DNA of 64,000 bases from Burkholderiales bacterium. GTDB lineage: Bacteria > Pseudomonadota > Gammaproteobacteria > Burkholderiales > Burkholderiaceae_C. Each line of letters begins with the position of its first letter. Position 1 is the stretch's first letter. Below the pieces are notes generated by a model. It was not told the origin of the DNA, ran no database searches, and worked only from the letters and a program-made list of their open reading frames with translations. The position numbers and the translations under genes were made by a program. Where the stretch lies: the NCBI GenBank assembly GCA_028868825.1, contig JAGWTU010000008.1, positions 82,644 through 146,643 of the forward strand. The letters are read 5' to 3'. Shown here one piece after another: positions 1 to 8,843 of this stretch.

Positions 1-112
1 CCGCGGCTTCAAGATGATCGTCGCCGGCGAATGCGACGCGCTGCCCGAGCAGGCCTTCTACATGGTCGGCACCATCGACGAGGCCTTCGAGAAGGCCAAG
101 AAGATCAACTAA
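1..112 (+). CDS. atpD: F1 ATP synthase beta subunit, C-terminal fragment
   Basis: The last 36 codons of an open frame, beginning before the window and ending in TAA. The encoded tail ([20 protein letters not shown]) is the conserved C-terminus of the catalytic beta subunit of the F1 sector. It is followed after 9 bases by atpC, the normal order at the end of a bacterial atp operon. The gap carries an AAGGAG ribosome binding site for atpC. Confidence 0.95.
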   Translation, partial: RGFKMIVAGECDALPEQAFYMVGTIDEAFEKAKKIN

Positions 113-121
113 GGAGCCGCC

Positions 122-538
122 ATGGCGACCATCCATGTCGACGTCGTCTCGGCCGAGGAGAACATCTTCTCCGGCGAGGCCAAGTTCGTCGCCCTGCCGG
201 GCGAGAACGGCGAGCTCGGCATCCTGCCGCGCCACACGCCGCTGATCACGCGCATCAAGCCGGGCGCGGTGCGCATCGAGCGCGCCGACAACAACGAAGA
301 GGAATTCGTCTTCGTCGCCGGCGGCATCCTCGAGGTCCAGCCGGGCACGGTGACGGTGCTCGCCGACACGGCGATCCGCGGCAAGGACCTCGACGAGGCC
401 AAGGCCACCGAGGCCAAGAAGCAGGCCGAGGAAGCGATGAAGAACGCCAAGAGCGACATCGACCTGGCCGCGGCGCAGGGCGAGTTCGCGGCGATGGCGG
501 CGCAGCTGGCCGCGATCCAGAAGCTGCGCAAGAAGTAA
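122..538 (+). CDS. atpC: F1 ATP synthase epsilon subunit
   Basis: 138 residues, the usual length. The epsilon subunit sits on the central stalk of F1, couples it to the c-ring and can inhibit ATP hydrolysis. The N-terminal beta-sandwich is recognisable ([32 protein letters not shown]), followed by the alpha-helical hairpin rich in Ala, Lys and Glu. The start is set by AAGGAG just upstream. It is the last gene of the atp operon, being followed by an intrinsic terminator. Confidence 0.96.
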   Translation: MATIHVDVVSAEENIFSGEAKFVALPGENGELGILPRHTPLITRIKPGAVRIERADNNEEEFVFVAGGILEVQPGTVTVLADTAIRGKDLDEAKATEAKKQAEEAMKNAKSDIDLAAAQGEFAAMAAQLAAIQKLRKK

Positions 539-560
539 CCGGCGGCCGCTGTCTTTCGCA

Positions 561-600
561 ACAAACCCGCCGCGCCGCAAGGTCTGGCGGGTTTGTCGTT
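561..600 (+). terminator. Intrinsic terminator of the atp operon
   Basis: A perfect 11-bp inverted repeat, acaaacccgcc (561-571) and ggcgggtttgt (586-596), with a 14-base loop and a short T-containing tail. It lies 23 bases after the atpC stop and ends transcription of the atp operon before ppk2. Confidence 0.85.
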
Positions 601-655
601 TGCGGCCTGTCGTGCAGCGCGAGAATCCGGCCATGGCGACACGGCAGGAGCGGCG

Positions 656-1426
656 ATGGGTGAAGGCAGGATTTCCAAGCAGGCCTATGCGCAGCAGATG
701 CTGCCGCTGGAGATCGAGCTCAACGCCGTCGCGCGCTGGCTGCAGCACAGCGGCAAGCGCCTGCTCGTGCTGTTCGAGGGCCGCGACACGGCGGGCAAGG
801 GCGGCGTCATCGCGGCGATCGCGCAGACGCTGAACCCGCGCCAATGCGGCGTCGTCGCGCTGCCCAGGCCCGACGAGCGCGAACGCAGCGAATGGTATTT
901 CCAGCGCTACGTGCCGCACCTGCCGGCGGCGGGCGAGCTCCGGCTCTTCGACCGCAGCTGGTACAACCGCGCCGGCGTCGAGCGCGTGATGGGCTTCGCG
1001 ACCGAGTCGCAGGTCGAGGCCTTCCTGAAGCAGGCGCCGGCGTTCGAACGCCAGCTCGTCGACGACGGCATCCTGCTCTTCAAGTACTGGCTCACGGTCG
1101 ACCAGGCGCAGCAGGAAAAGCGCTTCGCCGACCGCCTGCGCGATCCGCTCAAGCGCTGGAAATTCTCCGAGGTCGACGCCCAGGCGCGGACGAAATACAT
1201 CGATTACGGCCATGCGCGCGACGCCATGCTCGAAGCGACGCACAAGCGCTGGGCGCCCTGGACCCTGGTCGACTTCAACGACCAGCGCCGCGGCCGGCTG
1301 ACGTTGATCCGCGACCTGTTGTCGCGACTGCCCGATTACCGCCTGCCCGAGGTCGCGGTCGAGTTGCCGCCGCTGGGCCGCGCGCCGCGCAAGGAGCGGT
1401 TTCGCGGACCGCTGCGGCCGATCTGA
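656..1426 (+). CDS. ppk2: Polyphosphate kinase 2 family protein
   Basis: 256 residues from the ATG at 656, chosen because a CAGGAG ribosome binding site precedes it; the frame is open further upstream into the terminator. PPK2 enzymes transfer phosphate between polyphosphate and nucleotides. The Walker A motif FEGRDTAGKGG lies near residues 39-49 and the Walker B/lid motif FDRSWYNRAGVERVMG near residue 100. Both are diagnostic of PPK2, and the single-domain length fits class I. It is transcribed alone, convergent with the methyltransferase. Nucleotide preference (ADP or GDP) cannot be read from the sequence. Confidence 0.9.
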   Translation: MGEGRISKQAYAQQMLPLEIELNAVARWLQHSGKRLLVLFEGRDTAGKGGVIAAIAQTLNPRQCGVVALPRPDERERSEWYFQRYVPHLPAAGELRLFDRSWYNRAGVERVMGFATESQVEAFLKQAPAFERQLVDDGILLFKYWLTVDQAQQEKRFADRLRDPLKRWKFSEVDAQARTKYIDYGHARDAMLEATHKRWAPWTLVDFNDQRRGRLTLIRDLLSRLPDYRLPEVAVELPPLGRAPRKERFRGPLRPI

Positions 1427-1435
1427 GCCCTGCGT

Positions 1436-2347
1436 TCAGGCCGCGGGCTTGACCGCCTGCAGATAGGCGATCGGGTCCTCCGATAGACCCTGACCCGAGT
1501 CGATCGTCGGTCGCAGCACCTGCTCGAGCAGCATGCGCTCGTCGGCGTCGAACTCGCGCTCGAAGAGTTCGCCCAGGGACGGCGCCCAGGGATGCGGCGC
1601 GACGCCGAGGAAGACCTGCCAGTTCGGCACCTTGCTCGGCCGCACGTCGATATGCAGTTCGAGGTGCAGCGGGGCGAAGCCGGCGCGCTGCGCCAGCCGC
1701 AGCAGATCGCGTTCGTCGTGGCCGGCGAGCGGGCTCGCGGCGATGGCCTCGTCGGTGGCGGGAAACTGCGCCGATTTCCAGCGCAGCATCAGCTCCATGA
1801 AGCGGTCGCGAGCGCCCGGCGGCTGCGCTTCGACGAGGCGGCGCAGCGCCGCCGCCTTGAGCGCCTCGCCGCGCAGGATGGGCTCGGCGATCGAGAGCCT
1901 TCCGCCCGGCTTGAGCACGCGCCAGGCCTCGCGCATGGCCGCCGCCTTGTCGCCGACATAGGCCAGCACCGCGCGCATCGTCAGCGCGTCGACCGAGGCG
2001 TCGGCGATGCCGTCGAGCCGCTCGGCCGAATCGGCGAGGAAGCGGCAGCGATCGAGCACGCCGCGCTCGCGCGCCTGTTCGCGGGCGTGGTCGAGCAGCG
2101 GCTGCGAGATGTCGGTGACGATCGCGGCCAGCGTCGGCCCGACGCGCTCGAAGGCGCGCCAGACGACGACGCCCTCGCCGCTGCCGACATCGGCCAGCGT
2201 CATGCCCGGCGCCAGGCGCGCGCCGTCGATGACGCGCTCGGCGATGGCCGCGACCTCGGCCTGCACCTGGCGTCGGTAATCGGCATCGCCGGCCTGGCGG
2301 CGCCGCAGCAGCCAGTCGGACCAGAGGTCGGAATCGGTCGGCGCCAT
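1436..2347 (-). CDS. SAM-dependent methyltransferase, class I
   Basis: 303 residues from the ATG at 2347, which has AGGGAG just upstream; the frame runs further upstream but would overlap the kinase gene. The Rossmann-type core shows motif I LADVGSGEGVVVWRAF (about residues 51-66) and the post-motif region RVLKPGGRLSIAEP, as in Methyltransf_11/25 proteins. The substrate is not evident. The protein has an unusual C-terminal half (HIDVRPSKVPNWQVFLGV). It is the last gene of the run lemA-TPM-TPM-kinase and starts 43 bases after the kinase stop, so it is probably co-transcribed. Confidence 0.75.
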   Translation of the reverse strand: MAPTDSDLWSDWLLRRRQAGDADYRRQVQAEVAAIAERVIDGARLAPGMTLADVGSGEGVVVWRAFERVGPTLAAIVTDISQPLLDHAREQARERGVLDRCRFLADSAERLDGIADASVDALTMRAVLAYVGDKAAAMREAWRVLKPGGRLSIAEPILRGEALKAAALRRLVEAQPPGARDRFMELMLRWKSAQFPATDEAIAASPLAGHDERDLLRLAQRAGFAPLHLELHIDVRPSKVPNWQVFLGVAPHPWAPSLGELFEREFDADERMLLEQVLRPTIDSGQGLSEDPIAYLQAVKPAA

Positions 2348-2390
2348 CGCGAGGCTCCCTGTCTTTTCAGCGGAAGGTTCAGAGGAAGAT

Positions 2391-5213
2391 TCAGAGGAAG
2401 GCGCCACCCAGCGACGCGAGGCCGCTGCCGGCAGGCCAAGGCCCGGGGCGCGCCTGAGCCCGCGCCAGGCGGTCGAGCGCTGCACGCACCGGCGCGGCAT
2501 TGTCGCTGCCGGCGGCCAGGCGCTCGCGCAGATAGGCCGCGACCTCGTCGAGCGGCTGCCCGGCAGGCAGATGCGGCGGGCGGTGCGTCGCCGCCTCGGC
2601 CAGCGCGGCGGCGGCGCCGGGGTCGCGCATCAGCACCAGCGTGTACGCGAGGTCGAGCCGGGCGGCCCAGATCCAGCTCAGCGTGCCGTCGCTCGCTGGC
2701 GGGAAGTCGGCGATGCGCTGCGCCAGGTGGCGGCGGCTGGACACCAGATCGCCGCGCAGCCGCGCGAGTTCGCCCGCGGCACGTTCGAATTCGCCGAAGC
2801 GCGTCTTCTGCCCGCGATCCGCGTCGCTCAGCCCGGCCAGGCCGGCCGCAGCGCTGGCCGCGTCATCGCGCACCAGCGCCGCTTCGGCCAGCGCGATCAG
2901 CGCCGAGCGCCGCCCCGGCAGTTGCCGCGCGCCGGTCGCGAGCAGCGAGGCCATCTCGGCGCGCAGCGCGGCGCGCGGCTCCGGGCGGCTCCACTGCCGT
3001 GCGAGCGCCAGCTGCAGCTGCGCGCGCGCGATCGCCATCGTGGCGTCGCCCGTGCGGCCCTGGTCCCGGCCCAGCCGCAGCAGCGCTTCGAGCTCGGTCG
3101 CCGCGAGGTCGTGGCGACCGAGCTGCGACTCGTACGTCGCCAGCATCTGATACTGCAGGTCGGTCATCAGCGTGCCGGGGCCGAACAGGCGGTCGAGATC
3201 GACGACGAGCTGCCGGCTGCGCGCCTCGACGTCGCGATACTCGCCGAGGCGGATCTGGCACTCGAGGCGGTTGCGCCGCATCATCAGCAGCTGGCGCGCG
3301 ATCTCGGGCTCGGTGCGATTCCAGTAGCGCTCGGACTGCCGGAGCATGTCGCAGGCCTCGTGGATGCGACCCTCCATCGAACGCAGCGTGGCGACGCTGT
3401 TCTGATAGTCGAGCTGCGCCTGGACATCGTCGGGTCGCAGGCGTTCGTTCAGGCGTCCGTATTCGGCCTCGGCGCGGTCGGCGTCGGCAAAGCGCATCGC
3501 CAGCGCGTAGGCGTTGGCGATCACGGCCTCGTAGTTGCGCAGCTCCTCGCCGTCGCCGAACGCCTTGCGCATCGGCTGCTCCAGCGGCTCGAGGATCGCG
3601 ATCGCAGCGGCCGCATCGTGGGTCGTCTGGTCGATCTGGCCCAGGTTCATCGCCGCCAGCAAGGCCGATGGCGAATCCGACCCGCCCTGCGCGGTCGCCA
3701 ACGCCAGCCATTGGCGGCCTATCTTCCTCGCCGTATCGAAGCGGTTGAGCGCCAGATAGGTCTCGGTCAGCACCTGCATCAGGCGCAGCCGCGTCGCCGG
3801 GTCGTCGCGGAACTTCTGCGGCAGCTCGGCGGCGCTGCGGTCGAGCAGTTCGAGCACGGTCGGCCAATGGCCGCCATGCGCCTCGGGCCCGGCCGAGGCC
3901 AGCAGGTCGGTCATGTAGGTGGTGACGGCATTCGACTGGTGTGCGGCGCGATCGGCGCGCAGCCATTGCCAGCGGCTGATCCCCAGGCCGACGCTGAGCG
4001 CCAGCGTCACCAGCGCCGCCGCCGCGGCAGGCCAGGCGTTGCGGCGCAGCCAGAGGCGGCCGCGGTGGCGCCAGTCGTCGCGGCGCACGCTCACCGGCTC
4101 GCTCGCGAGCCAGCGCTGCAGGTCGTCGATGAGCGCGCGGGCGCTGCCGTAGCGCTGCGCCGGGTCCTTGCGCAGCGCTTTCGCGGCGATCGCCTCGAGG
4201 TCGCCGCGCGCTTTCGCGAAATCGACCGGGCGGCCCGGCCCGGTGGGTTCGATCTCGCCGAGTTCGGTCAGGCGCCGCGGTTCGTCGTGCAGCACGGCCC
4301 GCTCCGAGGCCTGCCGCGTCGAGCGCCGGGCGCCGAAGGGCAGGCAGCCGCTGATCAGCTCGTAGAGCATGACGCCGAGCGAGAACACGTCGGCGGCGGT
4401 GCCGATGGGCTCGCCCGAGATCTGCTCCGGCGCCGCGTAGCCGGGCGTCAGCGCGCGCCCCGTCAGCCGCGTCAGCTCGCCATCGCCGGCGGCGCCCTCG
4501 TCGCCCTCGGCGAGCAGCCCGGCGATGCCGAAATCGAGCAGTTTGGCCTCGCCCGCCTCGGTGACGAGCACGTTCGCGGGCTTGAGGTCGCGGTGGACGA
4601 TGAGCCGCGCATGGGCGTAATCGACAGCCTCGGCGATGCGCATCAGCAGCCGCACGCGCGCGGCCAGCGGCAGTTCGTGCAGCCGCACATGGTCGTCGAG
4701 CGTGCGCCCCTCGACGAGTTCGAGGACGAGGTAGGCGCGGCCCTGGTCGATGCCGGCGTCGAGCAGCCGCGCGATCGCCGGGTGGTTCAGCCGCGCCAGC
4801 AGCGCGCGCTCGCGGTCGAAGCGCGCGCGCAGCATCTCGAGAGCGAGGTCGCTGCGCAGCAGCTTGATCGCCGCCTGGGCGTCGTAGAGGCCGTCGGCGC
4901 GCAGCGCGCGCCAGACCTCGCCCATGCCACCCTGACCGATCTTCTCGCGCAGCTCCCAGGCGCCCAGGCGCAGCCCGCGCAGGTCCTCGGCTGCGACGGC
5001 GGGGCCGAGCGCGGCTGCGAAAAGGCCGCCGGTGCGCGCGATCGTCGGCGCCGTCGTCTGCTGCGCCGCCGCCAGCGCGCGTTCGACGCGCGCGGCCGCC
5101 GCGGGTTCGCGCCGCGCCAGCGCCGCGAGCCAGGCCGCGCGCTCGTCGCCTTCGAGTGCAAGCGCCTCGTCCAGCAGGGCCGAGAGCTGCTGCCAGGCGT
5201 CGCGGTCGATCAT
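2391..5213 (-). CDS. Membrane-anchored Ser/Thr protein kinase with C-terminal TPR-like region
   Basis: 940 residues. The Hanks-type kinase domain spans about residues 86-370: glycine loop IGQGGMGEVWRA (92-103), catalytic lysine in AAIKLL (about 117), HRDLKPAN (207-214), DFG (227-229) and the APEQ motif near 261. All catalytic residues are present. One transmembrane helix lies at about 393-413, followed by a roughly 500-residue alpha-helical, Ala/Arg/Leu-rich region with TPR-like repeats. This is a known bacterial layout of cytoplasmic kinase and extracytoplasmic or scaffold helices. It lies 49 bases downstream of a TPM-domain gene. Targets are unknown. Confidence 0.9.
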   Translation of the reverse strand: MIDRDAWQQLSALLDEALALEGDERAAWLAALARREPAAAARVERALAAAQQTTAPTIARTGGLFAAALGPAVAAEDLRGLRLGAWELREKIGQGGMGEVWRALRADGLYDAQAAIKLLRSDLALEMLRARFDRERALLARLNHPAIARLLDAGIDQGRAYLVLELVEGRTLDDHVRLHELPLAARVRLLMRIAEAVDYAHARLIVHRDLKPANVLVTEAGEAKLLDFGIAGLLAEGDEGAAGDGELTRLTGRALTPGYAAPEQISGEPIGTAADVFSLGVMLYELISGCLPFGARRSTRQASERAVLHDEPRRLTELGEIEPTGPGRPVDFAKARGDLEAIAAKALRKDPAQRYGSARALIDDLQRWLASEPVSVRRDDWRHRGRLWLRRNAWPAAAAALVTLALSVGLGISRWQWLRADRAAHQSNAVTTYMTDLLASAGPEAHGGHWPTVLELLDRSAAELPQKFRDDPATRLRLMQVLTETYLALNRFDTARKIGRQWLALATAQGGSDSPSALLAAMNLGQIDQTTHDAAAAIAILEPLEQPMRKAFGDGEELRNYEAVIANAYALAMRFADADRAEAEYGRLNERLRPDDVQAQLDYQNSVATLRSMEGRIHEACDMLRQSERYWNRTEPEIARQLLMMRRNRLECQIRLGEYRDVEARSRQLVVDLDRLFGPGTLMTDLQYQMLATYESQLGRHDLAATELEALLRLGRDQGRTGDATMAIARAQLQLALARQWSRPEPRAALRAEMASLLATGARQLPGRRSALIALAEAALVRDDAASAAAGLAGLSDADRGQKTRFGEFERAAGELARLRGDLVSSRRHLAQRIADFPPASDGTLSWIWAARLDLAYTLVLMRDPGAAAALAEAATHRPPHLPAGQPLDEVAAYLRERLAAGSDNAAPVRAALDRLARAQARPGPWPAGSGLASLGGAFL

Positions 5214-5262
5214 CGCTGCCCCTCGCCCGTTCGTTCCCCCGCCCGTGCGCCAGGCCTGCGGC

Positions 5263-5769
5263 TCACAGGACGGTGACGTCGTCGCTCAGCTCGTTCGGGT
5301 TCGCGGCTCCCGGCGCGAGCGGGAAATGGCGGACCAGCAGTTCATCGACGGCGGCGATGGCATCGTTCAGGCCTGCCTCGAAGCGGTGCGAGCGGAAGGC
5401 CTCGCTCATGCCGGCGAGCAGCCGCGGCCAGGTCTGGGCGTCGACCCGGCGCGCCAGACCGCGGTCGGCGACGATCTCGATCGCGTGCTCGGCCAGCAGC
5501 AGGTAGATGAGGACGCCGTTGCGATGGTCGGTGTCCCAGATGCGCAGCTTGCCGAACAGCGCCACCGCGCGTTCGCGCGCCGTCGCGTGGCGCCACAGGT
5601 AGGACAGCGGCAGGCCGGCCTCGACGCAGACGCGGATCTCGCCGCTGTGGTGCTGCTCGCTCGCGGCGATGCGCTCCTTCAGCCGCGCCATCGCGGCGGC
5701 GTCGAGCGCGCGCCGCACATCGGCCTCGTCATGCCAGCGGTGGCGGGCGATGCGGGTCAGTCGTCCCAT
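5263..5769 (-). CDS. Second TPM-domain protein
   Basis: 168 residues. The start at 5769 overlaps the upstream TPM gene stop as TGATG, indicating translational coupling. It carries a TPM (TLP18.3/Psb32/MOLO-1) domain without a signal peptide: RLKERIAASEQHHSGEIRVCVE, then LIYLLLAEHAIEIVADRGL, then SEAFRSHRFEAGLNDAI. An ATG at 5775 (MVMG) is an alternative start. In many proteobacteria lemA is followed by a secreted TPM protein and then this shorter cytoplasmic one, as here. The function of the set is not established. Confidence 0.88.
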   Translation of the reverse strand: MGRLTRIARHRWHDEADVRRALDAAAMARLKERIAASEQHHSGEIRVCVEAGLPLSYLWRHATARERAVALFGKLRIWDTDHRNGVLIYLLLAEHAIEIVADRGLARRVDAQTWPRLLAGMSEAFRSHRFEAGLNDAIAAVDELLVRHFPLAPGAANPNELSDDVTVL

Positions 5770-6656
5770 CACCATCTCCCCGAGGCGCCGCCGCCGCCGA
5801 AATCGCCGCCGCCGCCCGACGAGAAGCCGCCACCGCCGCCCCCACCGCCGAAGCCGCCGCCGCCACCGCCGCCGAAGCCGCCGATGTAGGGCCCGCCGCG
5901 CAGCATCGAGCCGACGCCCATCACGCCGACCATCACGAGGGCGACGACGCCGGCGCCGATGCCGATGAGCAGGCTGGCACTGAGCAGCCAGCCGAGCCAG
6001 CCGGCGCCGACCGCGGTCAGCAGCGAGCCGAAGCGGCGGCCGAGCAGGCGACTCAGCAGACCGCCGATCACCGGCACGCCGACGAAGAAGAACATCAGCA
6101 GCTGGTCGATCGGCACACCGCCGCCACCCGTGCGCGCCGAGCCGCCGCCGCGCGGCTGCGGCAGCGGCAGGTTCTCGCCGCGGATGCGCGCCATCAGCTG
6201 GTCGACGCCGGCGTTGAGCCCGCCGGCAAAGTCGCCGCTGCGGAAGGCCGGGACGATGGCGCGGTCGATGATCTGGCGCGCCGCGAGGTCGGGCACGGCG
6301 CCTTCGAGCGCCTTCGCGACCTCGATGCGGATCTCGTGCGTGTCCTTGGCGACGACGACGAGCAGGCCGTCGCCGACGGCGCGGCGGCCGATCTTCCACT
6401 GGTCGGCGACGCGCTGCGCATACGCCGCGATGTCCTCGGGCGCCGGCGTGGCGATGATGAGGACGACGATCTGCGGCCCCGACTGGGACTCGAAGGCGGC
6501 GAGCTTGGACTCGAGCGCGGCCTTCTGGCCTTCGTCGAGCGTGGCCGTGCGGTCGATCACGCGGCCCGACAGCGGCGGCACCGGCTGCACGTCCTGCGCC
6601 CGCGCCGTGCCCAGCAGCACGCAGGCCAGGAACAGGACGCGCAGCAGCAGCGTCAT
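5769..6656 (-). CDS. YgcG-like TPM-domain protein with Gly-rich tail
   Basis: 295 residues: signal peptide (about 1-20, ending RAQ), TPM domain at about 30-150 (LSGRVIDRTATLDEGQ, QIVVLIIATP, GLLVVVAKDTHEIRIE), two or three hydrophobic segments at about 185-250, and a C-terminal tail almost wholly Gly and Ser with Phe. Signal-TPM-TM-Gly tail is the YgcG family layout; the domain should face the periplasm. It starts 13 bases after lemA and overlaps the next TPM gene. Its role is probably envelope-related, but no biochemical activity can be assigned. Confidence 0.88.
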   Translation of the reverse strand: MTLLLRVLFLACVLLGTARAQDVQPVPPLSGRVIDRTATLDEGQKAALESKLAAFESQSGPQIVVLIIATPAPEDIAAYAQRVADQWKIGRRAVGDGLLVVVAKDTHEIRIEVAKALEGAVPDLAARQIIDRAIVPAFRSGDFAGGLNAGVDQLMARIRGENLPLPQPRGGGSARTGGGGVPIDQLLMFFFVGVPVIGGLLSRLLGRRFGSLLTAVGAGWLGWLLSASLLIGIGAGVVALVMVGVMGVGSMLRGGPYIGGFGGGGGGGFGGGGGGGGFSSGGGGDFGGGGASGRW

Positions 6657-6669
6657 CGTCGCTTGCCGC

Positions 6670-7311
6670 TCAATGCGATGCGGCCGGGGCGGGCGCCGCC
6701 GGCTGGCCGAAGTCGACCTTCGGCGGCGTCTTGATCGCGGCCTCGTTGTCGACCGTGAAGCCGGGCTTGACGGCGTAGCTGAAGATCATCGCCGTCAGGT
6801 TGGTCGGGAAGCTGCGCGCCAGCACGTTGTAGTCCTGCACCGCCTTGATGTAGCGGTTGCGGGCGACGGTGATGCGGTTCTCGGTGCCCTCGAGCTCGAC
6901 GCGCAGGTCCTGGAAGGCCTGGTTGGCCTTCAGGCTCGGGTACTGCTCGCTGACCACCATGAGCCGGCTCAGCGCACCGGTGAGCTGGCTCTGCGCAGCC
7001 GTGAATTTGGCGAAGGCCGCGGGGTCGTTGACGAGCTCGGGCGTGGCCTGGATCGAGGTCGCCTTGGCGCGCGCCTCGATGACCTGGGTCAGCGTCGATT
7101 GCTCGAAATTCGCCTCGCCCTTGACCGTGGCGACGATGTTGGGAATCAGGTCGGAACGGCGCTGGTACTGGTTCAGCACTTCGGCCCAGGCCGATTTCGT
7201 CTGCTCGTCCAGGCGCTGGAAGTCGTTGTAGCCGCAGCCGCCCAGCAGCATGGCCAGGCCCGCGATGCTCAGCCATGCGCCGCAGCGCTTGATCAGGGTC
7301 GGGATCGTCAT
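6670..7311 (-). CDS. lemA: LemA family lipoprotein
   Basis: 213 residues. The N-terminus is a lipoprotein signal with lipobox LGGC at about residues 23-26. It is followed by the long helical bundle of the LemA family (SAWAEVLNQYQRRSDLIPNI, and ARNRYIKAVQDYNVLARSFP). LemA proteins are membrane-attached and of unclear function; they are very often encoded beside TPM proteins, as here. First gene of the minus-strand run reaching the methyltransferase at 1436. It shares an 84-bp divergent promoter region with hemE. Confidence 0.92.
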   Translation of the reverse strand: MTIPTLIKRCGAWLSIAGLAMLLGGCGYNDFQRLDEQTKSAWAEVLNQYQRRSDLIPNIVATVKGEANFEQSTLTQVIEARAKATSIQATPELVNDPAAFAKFTAAQSQLTGALSRLMVVSEQYPSLKANQAFQDLRVELEGTENRITVARNRYIKAVQDYNVLARSFPTNLTAMIFSYAVKPGFTVDNEAAIKTPPKVDFGQPAAPAPAASH

Positions 7312-7395
7312 GGACTAACTCCGGTGTGGATGGCGGGATGCTAATGCAGCCAGGAGTCAGACTTGCGACCGCTGGCGGTGGCGATAATCGCGCCT

Positions 7396-8490
7396 ATGTC
7401 GACCCCCCTGCAAAACGATAGCTTCCTGCGCGCCTGCCTGCGCCAGAGCACCCCCCGCACGCCCATCTGGCTGATGCGCCAGGCCGGCCGCTACCTGCCC
7501 GAGTACCGCGCCACGCGCACGCGGGCCGGCAACAGCTTCATGGGCCTGGCGACGAACCCGCAGTACGCGACCGAGGTCACGCTGCAGCCGCTCGAGCGCT
7601 ACGACCTCGACGCCGCGATTCTGTTCTCCGACATCCTCACCGTGCCCGACGCGATGGGGCTGGGCCTGAGCTTCGGCGCCGGCGAGGGCCCGCGCTTCGC
7701 GCATCCGCTGCGCGACGAGGCCGCCGTCGCCGCGCTGCGCGCGCCCGACCTCGAGAGCCTGCGCTACGTCTTCGACGCCGTGAGTTCGATCCGGCGCGCC
7801 CTCAACGGGCGCGTGCCGCTGATCGGCTTCTCGGGCAGCCCCTGGACGCTCGCCAGCTACATGGTCGAGGGCGCGGGGTCCGACGACTACCGGCTCGTCA
7901 AGACGATGCTCTACAGCCGGCCCGACCTGATGCATCGCATCCTCGAGGTCAACGCCGAGGCCGTGGCCGCCTACCTCAACGCCCAGGTCGATGCCGGCGC
8001 GCAGGCGCTGATGATCTTCGACAGCTGGGGCGGCGTGCTCGCCGACGGCGTGTTCCAGCGCTTCAGCCTCGACTACACGCGGCGTGTCGTCGCCGCGCTC
8101 AAGCGCGAGTCCGAGGGCCGGCGCGTGCCGGTGATCGTCTTCACCAAGGGTGGCGGCGCCTGGCTCGACGAGATCGCCGGCATCGGTGCCGATGTCGTCG
8201 GCGTCGACTGGACGGTGAATCTCGGCGCGGCGCGCCGCGCCGTCGGCGACCGGGTCGCGCTGCAGGGCAATCTCGACCCCTCGGTGCTGTTCGCGCCGCC
8301 CGAGGTCGTGGCGCGCGAAGGCGTGGCCGTGCTCGACGCTTTCGGGGCGCCGCAGCGTGCCGACGGCGGCTGGGACGGACATGTCTTCAACCTCGGACAC
8401 GGCATCAGCCAGCACACGCCGCCCGACCATGTGACGGCTCTCGTCGAGGCCGTGCACCGGCATTCCGTCGCCCAGCGCAGCCGCACCTGA
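7396..8490 (+). CDS. hemE: Uroporphyrinogen decarboxylase
   Basis: 364 residues, normal for HemE. It catalyses decarboxylation of uroporphyrinogen III to coproporphyrinogen III in haem synthesis in the cytoplasm. Signatures: [16 protein letters not shown] (N-terminal, with the substrate-binding Arg residues), [13 protein letters not shown] with the catalytic Asp, [16 protein letters not shown], and the C-terminal FNLGHGI. The start at 7396 is preceded 7 bases upstream by GATAAT, so the transcript may have a very short leader. Divergent from lemA. Confidence 0.97.
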   Translation: MSTPLQNDSFLRACLRQSTPRTPIWLMRQAGRYLPEYRATRTRAGNSFMGLATNPQYATEVTLQPLERYDLDAAILFSDILTVPDAMGLGLSFGAGEGPRFAHPLRDEAAVAALRAPDLESLRYVFDAVSSIRRALNGRVPLIGFSGSPWTLASYMVEGAGSDDYRLVKTMLYSRPDLMHRILEVNAEAVAAYLNAQVDAGAQALMIFDSWGGVLADGVFQRFSLDYTRRVVAALKRESEGRRVPVIVFTKGGGAWLDEIAGIGADVVGVDWTVNLGAARRAVGDRVALQGNLDPSVLFAPPEVVAREGVAVLDAFGAPQRADGGWDGHVFNLGHGISQHTPPDHVTALVEAVHRHSVAQRSRT

Positions 8491-8843
8491 AGCCCTTGCG
8501 CCGCGGGTCGCGACGGAACCGGTGAGTGAGTGCTCAGGGCTTGACTTATCCCCAAAAACGGTGACGCGCCGCAGCACCGGGACGAGAGTGAGGAGTCCCC
8601 GTCGAAAAGCGCCGGTTTTCGTGCTAAGCCATTGATTTTCAAGATGTCTTGAAACTGCCACGAAAACAGGCAAGGTCAGCCGGGGTACGCAAAATCAAGC
8701 ACTTGGCGCGCGTCGACGCAGCTTTTGCACAAAGTTATCCACAAGTTTCGTGGGCAACTTGAAAAGTCCTTTCCAATCATGCACTTGTCGCCGTTCCTTG
8801 AAGTGCAACCTAGCTTTCGGGCGCAAGCTCGATCGGGTTCGGG
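8491..8843 (+). promoter_or_regulatory. hemE-priA intergenic region with DnaA-box-like sites
   Basis: 353 bases without a gene, less GC-rich than its surroundings. It holds a consensus DnaA box TTATCCACA (8735-8743), a one-mismatch box TTATCCCCA (8546-8554), a perfect 16-bp palindromic repeat ttcaagatgtcttgaa (8638-8653), and two further CTTGAA hexamers near 8758 and 8797. The priA promoter must also lie here. No AT-rich unwinding element is obvious, so this need not be an origin. Confidence 0.5.

Noticed and set aside
2571..5276. A 901-codon frame opposite the Ser/Thr kinase
   Set aside because: High-GC antisense shadow: rich in Arg, Gly, His and Gln with no motifs, while the other strand encodes a complete kinase.
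5780..5880. CCGCCGCCGCC tracts as a regulatory repeat
   Set aside because: They simply encode the Gly-rich tail of the YgcG-like protein on the minus strand.
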